From DATKRB01 sp036501425 (lineage in GTDB: Bacteria > Actinomycetota > Acidimicrobiia > Acidimicrobiales > RAAP-2): a stretch of DNA of 64,000 nt. The stretch's first letter is position 1. Each line of letters starts with the position of its first letter. Shown here piece by piece: positions 23,359 through 34,098 of the stretch. A program made the position numbers and the translations under genes. Where the stretch lies: positions 124,001 to 188,000 of the forward strand of contig DASYAI010000032.1 of NCBI GenBank assembly GCA_036501425.1. Direction: 5' to 3'. The notes under the pieces are model-generated. The model ran no database searches and was not told the DNA's origin. It was given only the letters and a program-made list of their open reading frames with translations.

Positions 23359-24651
23359 ATGACAACACAGATCCTCCCCGGCGCGGACGTGCCCGGGACC
23401 ACGACGCCGGAGGGGGACACGTCCGACACCTACGGCACCGCCCACACGTTCGAGTCGCTCGGCGTGGCGATGCCGCTCACCAAGGCGCTGGCAGATCAGG
23501 GCATCGTCACCGCCTTCCCGATCCAGGCCCTGACCATCGCCGACGCTCTGGCCGGCCGCGACGTCTGCGGCAAGGCGAAGACCGGTTCGGGCAAGACGCT
23601 GGCGTTCGGCCTGCCGCTGCTCCAGCGGACCCAGGCGAGCGTAGCGGCCAGCCCACCGGCCGCCGCGCCCGGTGGCGCCAAGCGCACCGCCCAGCCCCGG
23701 GCCCTGGTGCTCCTCCCCACCCGCGAGCTCGCGATGCAGGTCCACGACGTCCTGGCGCCGCTCGCCCGGGCGGTCGACCTGCGCATCGTCGCCGTCTACG
23801 GCGGGGCGGACATCGACCGCCAGGTCGCGGCGCTGCGCAAGGGGGTCGAGGTGATCATCGCCACCCCGGGCCGGCTGATCGACCTGGGCGACCGGGGCGA
23901 GCTGTCGGTGGCCGCCGTCGAGACCCTCGTGCTCGACGAGGCCGACCGGATGGCGGACATGGGCTTCATGCCCCAGGTCGAGTGGGTCCTGCGGCGCCTC
24001 GAGCTTCGGCACCAGACCCTGCTGTTTTCGGCCACCTTGGACGGGGCGGTGGACCGCCTGGTCCAGCGGTACCTGTCGGACCCCGTCGCCCACGAGGTGG
24101 TCTCGAGCACCCAGACCGTCGCCGCCATGCGGCACCGCTTCTTGCAGGTCCACCAGATGGACAAGGTGAAGGTGGTCGCGGCGGTCTGCCGGGCGCAGGA
24201 GAAGTCGCTCGTGTTCGTGCGGACCAAGCGGGGTGCCGACCGGGTGGTCGAACAGCTCGGCAAGGAGGGCGTGCGAGCTGCCGCCATCCACGGTGACCTG
24301 CGGCAGTCCAACCGCGAACGGGCCCTGGCCGACTTCTCGTCCGGCCGGTTGCCGGTGCTGGTGGCGACCGACGTGGCCGCCCGGGGGTTGCACATCGAGG
24401 GCGTCGACGTCGTCGTCCACTACGACCCGCCCGAGGACCATAAGGCCTATCTCCACCGCTCGGGGCGTACGGCGCGCGCCGGGAAGACCGGCGTGGTGGT
24501 GAGCCTGGCGTTGTGGAACCAGCTGGTCGAGATGGAGGTCATCCAGCGCCGACTGGGCCTGCGGATGCCGATCGTCGAGATGTTCTCCAACGACCCGCGC
24601 CTGGCCGACCTGGCGGCGTGGGAGCCGGCGCCCGAAGAGGGTGTGCTGTGA
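23359..24651 (+). CDS. DEAD-box RNA helicase
   Basis: The 430-aa product holds all helicase motifs in order: Q motif (FESLGVAMPLTKAL...FPIQ), Walker A AKTGSGKT, PTRELA, TPGR, DEAD in VLDEADRM, SAT, and in the second domain HGDLRQSNRERAL, ATDVAARG and HRSGRTARAG. It has only a short tail after the core, so it resembles RhlE-type helicases without an RNA-binding extension. A small Ala/Pro-rich insertion follows motif I (about 95-112). ATG 23359 has a ribosome binding site (GAGGGAG). The 230-base region before it, shared with bcp, holds possible -10 elements (TAGCCT near 23262, TATCGC near 23270). Confidence 0.92.
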   Translation: MTTQILPGADVPGTTTPEGDTSDTYGTAHTFESLGVAMPLTKALADQGIVTAFPIQALTIADALAGRDVCGKAKTGSGKTLAFGLPLLQRTQASVAASPPAAAPGGAKRTAQPRALVLLPTRELAMQVHDVLAPLARAVDLRIVAVYGGADIDRQVAALRKGVEVIIATPGRLIDLGDRGELSVAAVETLVLDEADRMADMGFMPQVEWVLRRLELRHQTLLFSATLDGAVDRLVQRYLSDPVAHEVVSSTQTVAAMRHRFLQVHQMDKVKVVAAVCRAQEKSLVFVRTKRGADRVVEQLGKEGVRAAAIHGDLRQSNRERALADFSSGRLPVLVATDVAARGLHIEGVDVVVHYDPPEDHKAYLHRSGRTARAGKTGVVVSLALWNQLVEMEVIQRRLGLRMPIVEMFSNDPRLADLAAWEPAPEEGVL

Positions 24652-24717
24652 GCCCGGTCGGAGCGTCGCCGGGGCACCCGGACCCCGGGCCGGTCGTCTT
24701 GGCGCAGTGACCCACCG

Positions 24718-25476
24718 GTGACGGTGGCCGCCGGGGGGAGCATCCGGCGGTGGTCGGCCGAGGACGGGGTCCGACGGGTCCTGGTGATCACCGCCCATCC
24801 CGACGACGTGGACTTCGGAGCGGCGGGGACCGTCGCCGCGTTCACCGAGGCCGGACTCGAGGTCACGTACTGCGTGGTCACCGACGGGGAGGCGGGGGGC
24901 AGCGACCGGTCGGTGCCCCGCCACGAGATGGCGGCGTGCCGCCGGGACGAGCAGCGCGACGCGGCGGCGGCCGTCGGCGTCCACGACCTCCGGTTCCTCG
25001 GCTATCCCGACGGGCGGGTGACGGCCGGCCTCGACCTACGACGGGACCTCTCGCGGGTCATCCGCCAGGTCCGCCCCGAGCGCCTGGTGACCCAGTCCCC
25101 GGACCGCTCGTGGGAGCGGATCGCGGCGAGCCACCCGGACCACCTGGCGGTCGGGGAGGCGGCGGTGTGCGCGTTCTACCCCGACGCCGGCAACCCCTTC
25201 GCCCACCCCGAACTGCTCGAGGTCGAGGGGCTCGAGCCCCACACGGTCGACGAGCTGTGGCTGATGGCCGCCGGGGACGGCGACCTGGTGGTCGACACCA
25301 CCGCCACCATCGGGCGCAAGCGCGCGGCGCTGCTCAGCCACCGCAGCCAGATCGCCGATCCCGACTGGCTGGCGGAGATGGTCACCCGGTGGGGCGCGGC
25401 GACGGCGCAGGCCGCCGGCCTGCCCGAGGGGGCGACCGCCGAGAGCTTCCGGGTCGTCTCGCCGCGCGTCGGCTGA
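24718..25476 (+). CDS. PIG-L/LmbE family deacetylase
   Basis: PIG-L family zinc enzymes remove acetyl groups from N-acetylglucosamine-type compounds. Known members include MshB and Mca of mycothiol metabolism. The 252-aa product has the zinc motif ITAHPDDVDFGAAGT, the GEAGGSDR loop, RFLGYPDGR and the third ligand motif SHPDHLAVG. The substrate cannot be fixed from sequence, because no other mycothiol gene is in the window. The start GTG 24718 lies 66 bases after the helicase stop. It converges with acn, leaving a gap of only 12 bases. Confidence 0.85.
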   Translation: MTVAAGGSIRRWSAEDGVRRVLVITAHPDDVDFGAAGTVAAFTEAGLEVTYCVVTDGEAGGSDRSVPRHEMAACRRDEQRDAAAAVGVHDLRFLGYPDGRVTAGLDLRRDLSRVIRQVRPERLVTQSPDRSWERIAASHPDHLAVGEAAVCAFYPDAGNPFAHPELLEVEGLEPHTVDELWLMAAGDGDLVVDTTATIGRKRAALLSHRSQIADPDWLAEMVTRWGAATAQAAGLPEGATAESFRVVSPRVG

Positions 25477-25488
25477 GGTTCCGCCGGG

Positions 25489-28206
<2,718 letters not shown>

Positions 28207-28212
28207 GGGGCC

Positions 28213-28218
28213 ATTCTG
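28213..28218 (-). promoter_or_regulatory. Possible -10 element for acnA
   Basis: CAGAAT on the minus strand lies 6 bases before ATG 28206. It matches a consensus -10 at positions 2, 4-5 and 6, and no ribosome binding site is seen. Confidence 0.4.
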
Positions 28219-28368
28219 CCGTGGGAGGTGGCCGAGCCGCCTCTCGCTCGGGGACCCCCGGTCGCCGGGGGCGGTCGCCGGAGCGCCCCTTGGCGCCGCC
28301 GTGCGCCAGCGTCCCTGGTCGACGTGTAGTGGTGCCGTGGCCACCCCGCGGTGTGCCACGCTGCAGCG

Positions 28369-29826
28369 ATGGCGCGTCGGCAATCCGTTCGTAACCCGCG
28401 GCCCACCGTCTGGGGGGGCCTCGCCGCCTTCGCGCTGCTCGTTGGCGCGACCCTGGGCCCGACGGCGCTCGGGGGGTCGAGCGCGGCGGCCGACACCCCC
28501 GCCGGGGCAGACGCACCCGCCGTAGCCACCCCTCCGGGTACGGCGCCCGTCGTCGGGGCGCACACCTACCCCGGCGGCGGCTTGTTCCCGTTCGGCCAGA
28601 CGGTGGCGGCGCCGAGCGTGCCGGCCACCCTCAACACACCCATCGTCGGCGGCGCGCCGACACGCGACGGCAACGGGATGTGGCTGGTCGGCGCCGACGG
28701 GGGCGTGTACGCGTCCGGCGACGCCGGCTTTTCGGGATCGCTCGGGAACGTGACGCTCCAGGCCCCCGTCGTCGCGATGGCCGGCACCCCCGACGATCGC
28801 GGGTACTGGCTGGCCGCCCTCGACGGGGGCGTGTTCGCCCTCGGAGACGCCCAGTTCTTCGGGTCGATGGGCGGCGTGCACCTGAACGAGCCAGTGGTGG
28901 GGATGGCCGCCACCGCCGACGGCAAGGGATACTGGCTCGTCGCGGCCGACGGCGGGATCTTCGCCTTCGGCGACGCCTCCTATCTCGGGGGTCGCGGGGG
29001 CCAGCCGCTCAACGCCTCCATCGTCGGCATGGCCGCCACCGCCGACGGGCGGGGGTACTGGCTGGTCGCCGGCGACGGCGGCATCTTCGCCTACGGGGAC
29101 GCGAGGTTCGAGGGCTCCATGGGCGGCCGGCCGCTCAACACGTCCATCTCGGGCCTCGCCGCCACGCCCGACGGCCAGGGCTACTGGCTGGTGGCCGGCG
29201 ACGGCGGGGTGTTCACTTTCGGCGACGCCAAGTTCTTCGGCTCGCTCGCCGCCGGCCCCGCCGCCACACCGGTGTCGACCATCATCCCCTCGGGAGGCGG
29301 GACCGGCTACTGGCTGGTGGACCCCGACGGGTGGAACTACACCTACTCGAACCCCCCTCCAAACGGCTCGTTCCCCGGATCGGCGGCGATCGTGGCCGCG
29401 GCGGCGTCCCAGGTGGGCCCCGACCCCGACTCGGGCTACTTCTGCAACCCCTACGGCCCGTGTGAGGAATGGTGTGCGCTCTTCGCCACCTGGGCGATCC
29501 AGCAGGGTGGCGTGCCCATCCCGTCGTACCCGTTCACCGGCAGCATCTGGTCGTGGGGCGCGCAGCGAGGTCTCGCGCTCTCGCCCACGGCGACGCCGGT
29601 GCCCGGGGATGCCGTCCTCTTCGGCACCGGGCCGAGCTCGACCTCGACGTCGGTGCACGTCGGCATCGTGGCCGAGGTGTGGCCGGACGGCGCCGTCTTG
29701 AGCATCGAGGGCGACGCCGGGCCCGGGACCACCGGCCACCTGGCGGTGGTGATCAACGGCCCGTACCTGGTCGCCGATTCGGCCCGGTACAACGGGGCGC
29801 CGGTGTACGGGTTCGTCCAGCCCTGA
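28369..29826 (+). CDS. Secreted repeat protein with C-terminal CHAP-like amidase domain
   Basis: The 485-aa product starts with a signal peptide (basic start, hydrophobic core about 20-35, cleavage near AAAD at about 41). Residues about 75-325 hold five or six repeats of about 40-42 residues with the core GYWLVAxDGGIFxFGDA, predicted beta strands that could close into a propeller-like fold. Residues about 345-485 look like a CHAP or NlpC/P60-type cysteine amidase: EEWCALFATWA supplies a candidate Cys369 and SVHVGIVAEV a candidate His430. This suggests a peptidoglycan hydrolase attached to a wall- or sugar-binding repeat. GTG 28351 is an alternative start. Confidence 0.75.
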   Translation: MARRQSVRNPRPTVWGGLAAFALLVGATLGPTALGGSSAAADTPAGADAPAVATPPGTAPVVGAHTYPGGGLFPFGQTVAAPSVPATLNTPIVGGAPTRDGNGMWLVGADGGVYASGDAGFSGSLGNVTLQAPVVAMAGTPDDRGYWLAALDGGVFALGDAQFFGSMGGVHLNEPVVGMAATADGKGYWLVAADGGIFAFGDASYLGGRGGQPLNASIVGMAATADGRGYWLVAGDGGIFAYGDARFEGSMGGRPLNTSISGLAATPDGQGYWLVAGDGGVFTFGDAKFFGSLAAGPAATPVSTIIPSGGGTGYWLVDPDGWNYTYSNPPPNGSFPGSAAIVAAAASQVGPDPDSGYFCNPYGPCEEWCALFATWAIQQGGVPIPSYPFTGSIWSWGAQRGLALSPTATPVPGDAVLFGTGPSSTSTSVHVGIVAEVWPDGAVLSIEGDAGPGTTGHLAVVINGPYLVADSARYNGAPVYGFVQP

Positions 29827-29916
29827 CGTTGCCAACGGGCTCCGGGCGGCCGGCGAGCCCGAGCCGGAGCGCCCGGGGAGGGGTCGCCCCGGGACCGGGC
29901 GGTGCCATGATGGGCC

Positions 29917-31641
29917 ATGCCCGACATCAACGCGCAGGTCGCCGAACGGCTGGGCCGCGCGTTCGGGGCGCTCGAGCCGGGGGCCGATCCGGTCCTCCGG
30001 GTGTCCGAGCGCGCCGACCTGCAGGCCAACGGTGCCCTGGCGCTGTCCAAGCGGCTGGGACGGCCCCCCGCTGAGGTGGCCGCCGAGATCGTCGCATCGG
30101 TGGACCTGAGCGACCTCTGCGAGCGGGTCGAGATCAGCGGTCCCGGCTTCATCAACCTCACCCTCTCGTCGAGGAAGATCGGCGAGGAGCTCTCGTCGGT
30201 CGCGGCGGACGGCGCGCTCGGGATCGTCCCGAGCGAGCGCCCCGAGACGGTCGTGGTCGACTACTCCGCCCCGAACGTGGCCAAGGAGATGCACGTCGGC
30301 AACATGCGGACGACGGTGATCGGCGACGCCCTGTGCCGGATGCTGTCGCTGGTCGGGCACCGGGTGATCCGCGAGAACCACATCGGGGACTGGGGCACGC
30401 CGTTCGGCATGCTGATCGAGCACCTGATCGACCTGGGGGAGGAGGAGGGGGCCCACGAGCTGTCGGTGGGCGATCTCGACACCTTCTACCGGGCGGCGCG
30501 CGCTTCGTTCGACGCCGACCCGTCCTTCGCCGACCGCAGCCGGCGGCGGGTGGTCCTGCTGCAGTCGGGCGACCCCGAGACCCTGCGCCTATGGGGGGTG
30601 CTCGTCAGCCAGAGCGTCGTGTACTTCGACGAGATCTACGCCAAGCTGGGTGTGCTCCTCGACGACGGGGACCTGGTGGGGGAGAGCTTCTACAACGACC
30701 GGCTGCCCGGGGTGGTGGCCGAGCTCGATCGCCTGGGCCTGCTGGTCGAGGACGACGGGGCGCGTTGCGTGTTCCCGCCCGGGTTCACCAACCGCGAGGG
30801 CGACCCCCTCCCGCTCATCGTCCAGAAGTCCGACGGCGGCTTCGGGTACGCCGCGACCGACCTGGCGGCGCTGCGTGACCGGGTCGACCGGCTGGGGGCG
30901 GACCGCATCTTGTACGTGGTCGGCGCACCGCAGTCCCAACACCTCCAGATGTGCTTCGCGGTGGCGCGCATGGCCGGGTGGCTCGGCGAGGACCGCTCGG
31001 CGGTGCACGTCGCCTTCGGCAACGTCCTCGGCCCCGACCGCAAGCTGTTCCGGACCCGCAGCGGGTTCCGGGTGAAGCTGGTCGACCTCCTCGACGAAGG
31101 GGTCGAGCGGGGCCGGCGGGCCCTGGCCGAGCGCAACCCGGCGATGGCACCCGACGAGCTCGCCGAGGTCGGCCGCCAGCTGGGCATCGGCGCGATCAAG
31201 TACGCCGACCTGTCGACGGAGCGCACCCGCGATTACGTCTTCGACTGGGAGCGCATGCTGGCGTTCGAGGGCAACACCGGCCCCTACCTGCAGTACGCCC
31301 ATGCCCGGATCGCGTCGATCTTCCGGCGCGGCGACGTCTCGGTGCCCGACCCGAGCACCCCGCCCACCCTCGTCGAGGAGCCCGAGCGGGCGCTCGCCCT
31401 GGCGCTGCTGGGGTTCGACCGGGCGCTGCAGGACGCCCTGGCGACCTACGCCCCGAGCCGGCTGGCGTCCTACCTGTTCGACCTGGCGACCGCCTTCTCC
31501 TCGTTCTACGAGAACTGCCCGGTGCTGCGGGCCCCCGACGAGGAGACCCGGCGCAGCCGCCTCCTGCTCGCCGGCCTCACCGCCCGCGTGCTCGCGTGCG
31601 GGCTCGGGGCGCTCGGGATCGCCGCCCCGGACCACATGTGA
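29917..31641 (+). CDS. argS: Arginyl-tRNA synthetase
   Basis: ArgRS charges tRNA-Arg. The 574-aa product has the N-terminal tRNA-recognition domain (about 1-95), the HIGH-type motif SAPNVAKEMHVGNMRTT, a class I catalytic core with HIGDWGTPFGMLI, GPDRKLFRTRSG in the KMSKS position, and the anticodon-binding DALR domain with GNTGPYLQYAHARIASI. The start is ATG 29917. Its place upstream of lysA, hom and thrC matches mycobacteria, although here a block of five other genes intervenes. A tRNA-Arg gene lies 2.3 kb downstream. Confidence 0.95.
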   Translation: MPDINAQVAERLGRAFGALEPGADPVLRVSERADLQANGALALSKRLGRPPAEVAAEIVASVDLSDLCERVEISGPGFINLTLSSRKIGEELSSVAADGALGIVPSERPETVVVDYSAPNVAKEMHVGNMRTTVIGDALCRMLSLVGHRVIRENHIGDWGTPFGMLIEHLIDLGEEEGAHELSVGDLDTFYRAARASFDADPSFADRSRRRVVLLQSGDPETLRLWGVLVSQSVVYFDEIYAKLGVLLDDGDLVGESFYNDRLPGVVAELDRLGLLVEDDGARCVFPPGFTNREGDPLPLIVQKSDGGFGYAATDLAALRDRVDRLGADRILYVVGAPQSQHLQMCFAVARMAGWLGEDRSAVHVAFGNVLGPDRKLFRTRSGFRVKLVDLLDEGVERGRRALAERNPAMAPDELAEVGRQLGIGAIKYADLSTERTRDYVFDWERMLAFEGNTGPYLQYAHARIASIFRRGDVSVPDPSTPPTLVEEPERALALALLGFDRALQDALATYAPSRLASYLFDLATAFSSFYENCPVLRAPDEETRRSRLLLAGLTARVLACGLGALGIAAPDHM

Positions 31642-31742
31642 CGAAGGCGGGTGGCGCGCCGTGACGCCGGGGCCCCCGGGTGCGGGTACCGGCGAGGAGC
31701 GAGGAGCGCGGGCGGGGCCGGCCCGACCCGGCGCCCGGCCGA

Positions 31743-31775
31743 AAGGTGAACGTGAGGGAAACGTTCGGTGAACGT
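31743..31775. promoter_or_regulatory. PHO-box-like triple 11-bp direct repeat before phoU
   Basis: Three contiguous 11-base units AAGGTGAACGT, GAGGGAAACGT and TCGGTGAACGT occur. On the minus strand they read as GTTCACC-type repeats every 11 bases, the layout known for PhoP boxes in Streptomyces. They end 17 bases before a -10 element (TATCGT). Confidence 0.7.
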
Positions 31776-31792
31776 TCGACCGGGCCCGTGGG

Positions 31793-31798
31793 TATCGT
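31793..31798 (+). promoter_or_regulatory. -10 element for phoU
   Basis: TATCGT lies 9 bases before ATG 31808 and 17 bases after the PHO-box-like repeats, the geometry expected for an activator that covers the -35 region. Confidence 0.5.
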
Positions 31799-31807
31799 CG
31801 TAGCGCC

Positions 31808-32437
31808 ATGACCGTCAGCCCCGAGATCCCCGACGCCGTCGATCGCCAGGTGATCCACCTGTTCGCCTTGGTGGCGGAAGCCATTGCCCGAGCGACGGAG
31901 GCCCTGCTGGGCGACGACGTCGCGCTCGCGGCCTCGGTGGTCGACGGGGACGACGAGATCGACGACCTGGTGGCCCAGGTGGAGCGCCTGGTGTGGGACC
32001 GGTTCGCCGACCTGCCCACGGCGCCGGCGGACTGGCGATACCTGGTCCTGGTGCTGCTGATCCTGCCCGAGCTCGAGCGCAGCGCCGACCTGGCCGAGCA
32101 CGTGGCCCAGCGGGCGCTGACGCATCTCGGGCGCGAGATGAGCCCGATCAGCCGGGGCGTGATCCAGCGGATGGGCGCCGCGGCGATCGAGATGTGGCGC
32201 CGGGTGGCCGATTCCTACGCCGATCGGGAGGGAGTGCTCGACATGATGGTCGAGGACGACGAGGAGCTCGACAACCTCCACGACCGGATCACCCACGAGG
32301 TGATCGCCGAATCGATGCCCGTCCCCGTGGGTGCCCAGGTCACGCTGCTCGCCCGCTTCTACGAGCGCCTCGGCGACCACGCGGTGAACCTCGCCCGTCG
32401 GATCGGCACCCTGCCCGCGCCCCGCCCCACCGCCTGA
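31808..32437 (+). CDS. phoU: Phosphate transport system regulatory protein PhoU
   Basis: PhoU links the Pst phosphate transporter to the PhoR-type kinase and keeps the Pho regulon off when phosphate is plentiful. The 209-aa product is all-helical with two PhoU repeats. Each has the metal-binding acidic motif: DGDDEIDDLVAQVE in the first and EDDEELDNLHDRITHEV in the second, with LERSADLAEHV and YERLGDHAVNLARRI. No pst or kinase genes are adjacent. The PHO-box-like repeats upstream suggest that phoU belongs to the phosphate regulon itself. Confidence 0.93.
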   Translation: MTVSPEIPDAVDRQVIHLFALVAEAIARATEALLGDDVALAASVVDGDDEIDDLVAQVERLVWDRFADLPTAPADWRYLVLVLLILPELERSADLAEHVAQRALTHLGREMSPISRGVIQRMGAAAIEMWRRVADSYADREGVLDMMVEDDEELDNLHDRITHEVIAESMPVPVGAQVTLLARFYERLGDHAVNLARRIGTLPAPRPTA

Positions 32438-32446
32438 AGGGTCCGC

Positions 32447-32491
32447 TTGACAAATATTGTCTGGAATGTGAAACTATTCCTGGTTTAGGAA
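32447..32491 (+). promoter_or_regulatory. Promoter and palindromic operator of the VOC-ArsR-SRPBCC operon
   Basis: A consensus -35 (TTGACA, 32447-32452) sits inside a palindrome GACAA-ATA-TTGTC (32449-32461). A second inverted repeat TTCCT-N5-AGGAA (32477-32491) lies around the expected -10/start region. This AT-rich patch stands out in the window and looks like a repressor target. Confidence 0.55.
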
Positions 32492-32538
32492 AGTAAGGAT
32501 CCACGCCACTGGGGCTGCGAAGGCGAAGGGGAACTGCC

Positions 32539-33003
32539 GTGGACAATCCGACGTTCGTGCCCGCGCTGAGCTACCGAGACCCAAAGGCGGCGCTCGCGTG
32601 GTTGGAACACGCCTTCGGCTTCGAGACGACGATGGCCATCGAGGGTGCCGACGGAGATGTCACCACGAGCCACTACGAGATGGCCTTGGCAGGCCAGGGC
32701 CGGATCATGGTGGGCGCCGAGTGGGCCGAGTGGACGAAGAGTCCTCTGTCGGCCGGCGGGGTGAACACCCAGAGCCTCCACGTCGAGGTGCCCGGTGATC
32801 TGGACGAGCACTGTGAACGGGCCCGAGCGGCCGGCGCGGTGATCGTGAGAGAGCCCGAGGATCAGTTCTACGGTGACCGCGTCTATCAGGCATTGGACCT
32901 CGAGCAGCACAACTGGTCCTTTTCGGTCCACGTCCGAGACGTGGCCCGCGCTGATGCAGAGGAGGCGATCGGGGCCAAGATCGAGGCGAAGAACTGGGCG
33001 TGA
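32539..33003 (+). CDS. VOC family protein (glyoxalase/PhnB-like)
   Basis: This 154-aa protein has the vicinal oxygen chelate fold: PALSYRDPKAALAWLEHAFGFE at the start, SHYEMALAGQGRIMVG in the middle and REPEDQFYGDRVYQALDLEQHNW near the end, as in PhnB-like proteins. The reaction is not known. GTG 32539 is preceded by GAAGGGGAAC. It heads an operon with an ArsR repressor and an SRPBCC protein, a trio commonly seen in actinobacteria. The next gene starts inside its stop codon (GTGA at 33000-33003). Confidence 0.83.
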   Translation: MDNPTFVPALSYRDPKAALAWLEHAFGFETTMAIEGADGDVTTSHYEMALAGQGRIMVGAEWAEWTKSPLSAGGVNTQSLHVEVPGDLDEHCERARAAGAVIVREPEDQFYGDRVYQALDLEQHNWSFSVHVRDVARADAEEAIGAKIEAKNWA

Positions 33004-33335
33004 ACGACCACCCGGCGCAGCTGGACGAGACGCTCGCCGCGCTGGCCGACCCGACTCGCCGGCGAGTCGTCGATCTGTTGTACGAGCGCCCCCGTCGGGC
33101 GGGTGAGCTCGCTCGGATGGTGGAGGTGACGCCGTCGGTGATGAGCCGTCACCTGCGAGTCCTGCGTCAGAGCGGCCTGGTCGAGGAGACACACCCCGAT
33201 TTCGACGCGCGGGTTCGTGTCTATTCGATCCGGCCCCAGCCGATGGCCGACCTCAAAGCGTGGCTCACCTCGGCGGAGGCGGGCTGGGCGGAGGCGCTCA
33301 CCGCGTTCAAGGAGCACGTGGAACGGCCGAGATGA
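33000..33335 (+). CDS. ArsR family winged-helix transcriptional regulator
   Basis: The 111-aa product shows a complete ArsR helix-turn-helix: LAALADPTRRRVVDLLYERP, then ELARMVEVTPSVMSRHLRVL as the recognition unit and the wing near ARVRVYSIRPQ. There are no cysteines for metal sensing, so it belongs to the SRPBCC-linked ArsR type rather than the arsenic/cadmium type. It is coupled to the VOC gene by GTGA and to the SRPBCC gene by ATGA. It probably represses its own operon through the palindrome at 32449-32461. Confidence 0.88.
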   Translation: MNDHPAQLDETLAALADPTRRRVVDLLYERPRRAGELARMVEVTPSVMSRHLRVLRQSGLVEETHPDFDARVRVYSIRPQPMADLKAWLTSAEAGWAEALTAFKEHVERPR

Positions 33336-33871
33336 CGTCCCGGCTGTTGGTCGCCCTGCGGGTGCGCTCGACCCCTTCTCGCGCTTTCGATGCCTTCACG
33401 AACGAGATCGACCATTGGTGGCGACCCAACGGCCTCTTCCAGTTCACCCCGGGCGAGGGCGGCCGGCTCGCTTTCGAGGCGGGTCCGAACGGGCGGCTGA
33501 CGCAAACCACCGGCAACGAGGTGTTCGAAATCGGCCGGATCCTGGTCTGGGACCCGCCCGCCCGGCTCTCGTTCAGCTGGCGCCAGGCCAGCTTCTGCCC
33601 GGGTCAGCTGACCGAGGTACACGTTCGTTTCGAACCGGTGGGCGACGAGACGCGGGTGACGGTGGAGCACATCGGGTGGGACTCGGTCCCCCAAGACCAC
33701 GCGGCCCGACATGGGCTCCCGCTGTCCGTCTTCCAGCGACGGCACGCCGATTGGTGGCGCACCCTGCTCGGCGCGCTCGAGCAGCGGGTCGAGCGACCGA
33801 GCGGACGAGTCGCCCCCGGGGGAGCCCAGGGGTCGGTACGGCCGACCGAGGCCTCGCCGCCGCCGGTGTGA
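33332..33871 (+). CDS. SRPBCC (AHSA1-like) domain protein
   Basis: The 179-aa product fits the AHSA1-like START/Bet v1 fold: RVRSTPSRAFDAFTNEIDHWW at the start, FEIGRILVWDPPARLSFSW in the beta sheet and ETRVTVEHIGWDSVP before the long C-terminal helix. Such proteins bind hydrophobic ligands or act as small hydrolases or chaperones. The ligand here is unknown. ATG 33332 overlaps the ArsR stop. The last 30 residues are a disordered Pro/Arg/Gly-rich tail. Confidence 0.83.
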   Translation: MTSRLLVALRVRSTPSRAFDAFTNEIDHWWRPNGLFQFTPGEGGRLAFEAGPNGRLTQTTGNEVFEIGRILVWDPPARLSFSWRQASFCPGQLTEVHVRFEPVGDETRVTVEHIGWDSVPQDHAARHGLPLSVFQRRHADWWRTLLGALEQRVERPSGRVAPGGAQGSVRPTEASPPPV

Positions 33872-33904
33872 CCGGCCGGCCGGCCACGGCCGACCTCACG
33901 ATTT

Positions 33905-33979
33905 TGGCGCCCCAGGCAGGACTCGAACCTGCGCACCCGGCTCCGGAGGCCGGTGCTCTATCCGCTGAGCTACTGGGGC
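33905..33979 (-). tRNA. tRNA-Arg (anticodon CCG)
   Basis: A full cloverleaf is present on the minus strand: acceptor GCCCCAG/CTGGGGC, D arm GCTC-AGCGGATA-GAGC, anticodon stem CCGGC/GCCGG with loop CTCCGGA (anticodon CCG, reading CGG), a 4-base variable loop and T arm GCAGG-TTCGAGT-CCTGC. The discriminator G is followed by an encoded CCA. It lies between the SRPBCC gene and lysA, opposite to both. Confidence 0.95.
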
Positions 33980-33993
33980 CGAGCTGGCGCCCG

Positions 33994-33999
33994 ATCGTA
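33994..33999 (-). promoter_or_regulatory. -10 element of the tRNA-Arg promoter
   Basis: TACGAT on the minus strand lies 14 bases before the 5' end of the tRNA. The same hexamer occurs before other transcription units in the window. Confidence 0.45.
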
Positions 34000-34042
34000 G
34001 CGGGCCCGCGACCGAGGGGGCAGCGGCGCCCAGGACGTACCG

Positions 34043-34098
34043 TATCCTGCACCGTCGTGGCCCGGCGCTCGACCTACCGACGACTTCACGGCTCGTGA
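34043..34098 (+). promoter_or_regulatory. -10 element and possible short leader ORF before lysA
   Basis: TATCCT (34043-34048) lies 8 bases before GTG 34057, which opens a 13-codon frame (MARRSTYRRLHGS). Its stop TGA overlaps the lysA start (GTGA at 34095-34098). A leaderless leader peptide that couples translation into lysA is possible. Confidence 0.4.

Noticed and set aside
28207..30456. N-terminal extension of the aconitase frame by 750 codons
   Set aside because: It lies opposite the CHAP protein and argS and lacks any aconitase homology. The enzyme is complete from ATG 28206.
33000..33335. Metal-responsive ArsR
   Set aside because: No cysteine or histidine metal site is present. The linkage to SRPBCC and VOC genes indicates the other ArsR type.
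31642..33979. Genomic island integrated at the tRNA-Arg gene
   Set aside because: No integrase, no direct repeat of the tRNA 3' end and no change in codon use is seen. The genes there are short chromosomal types.
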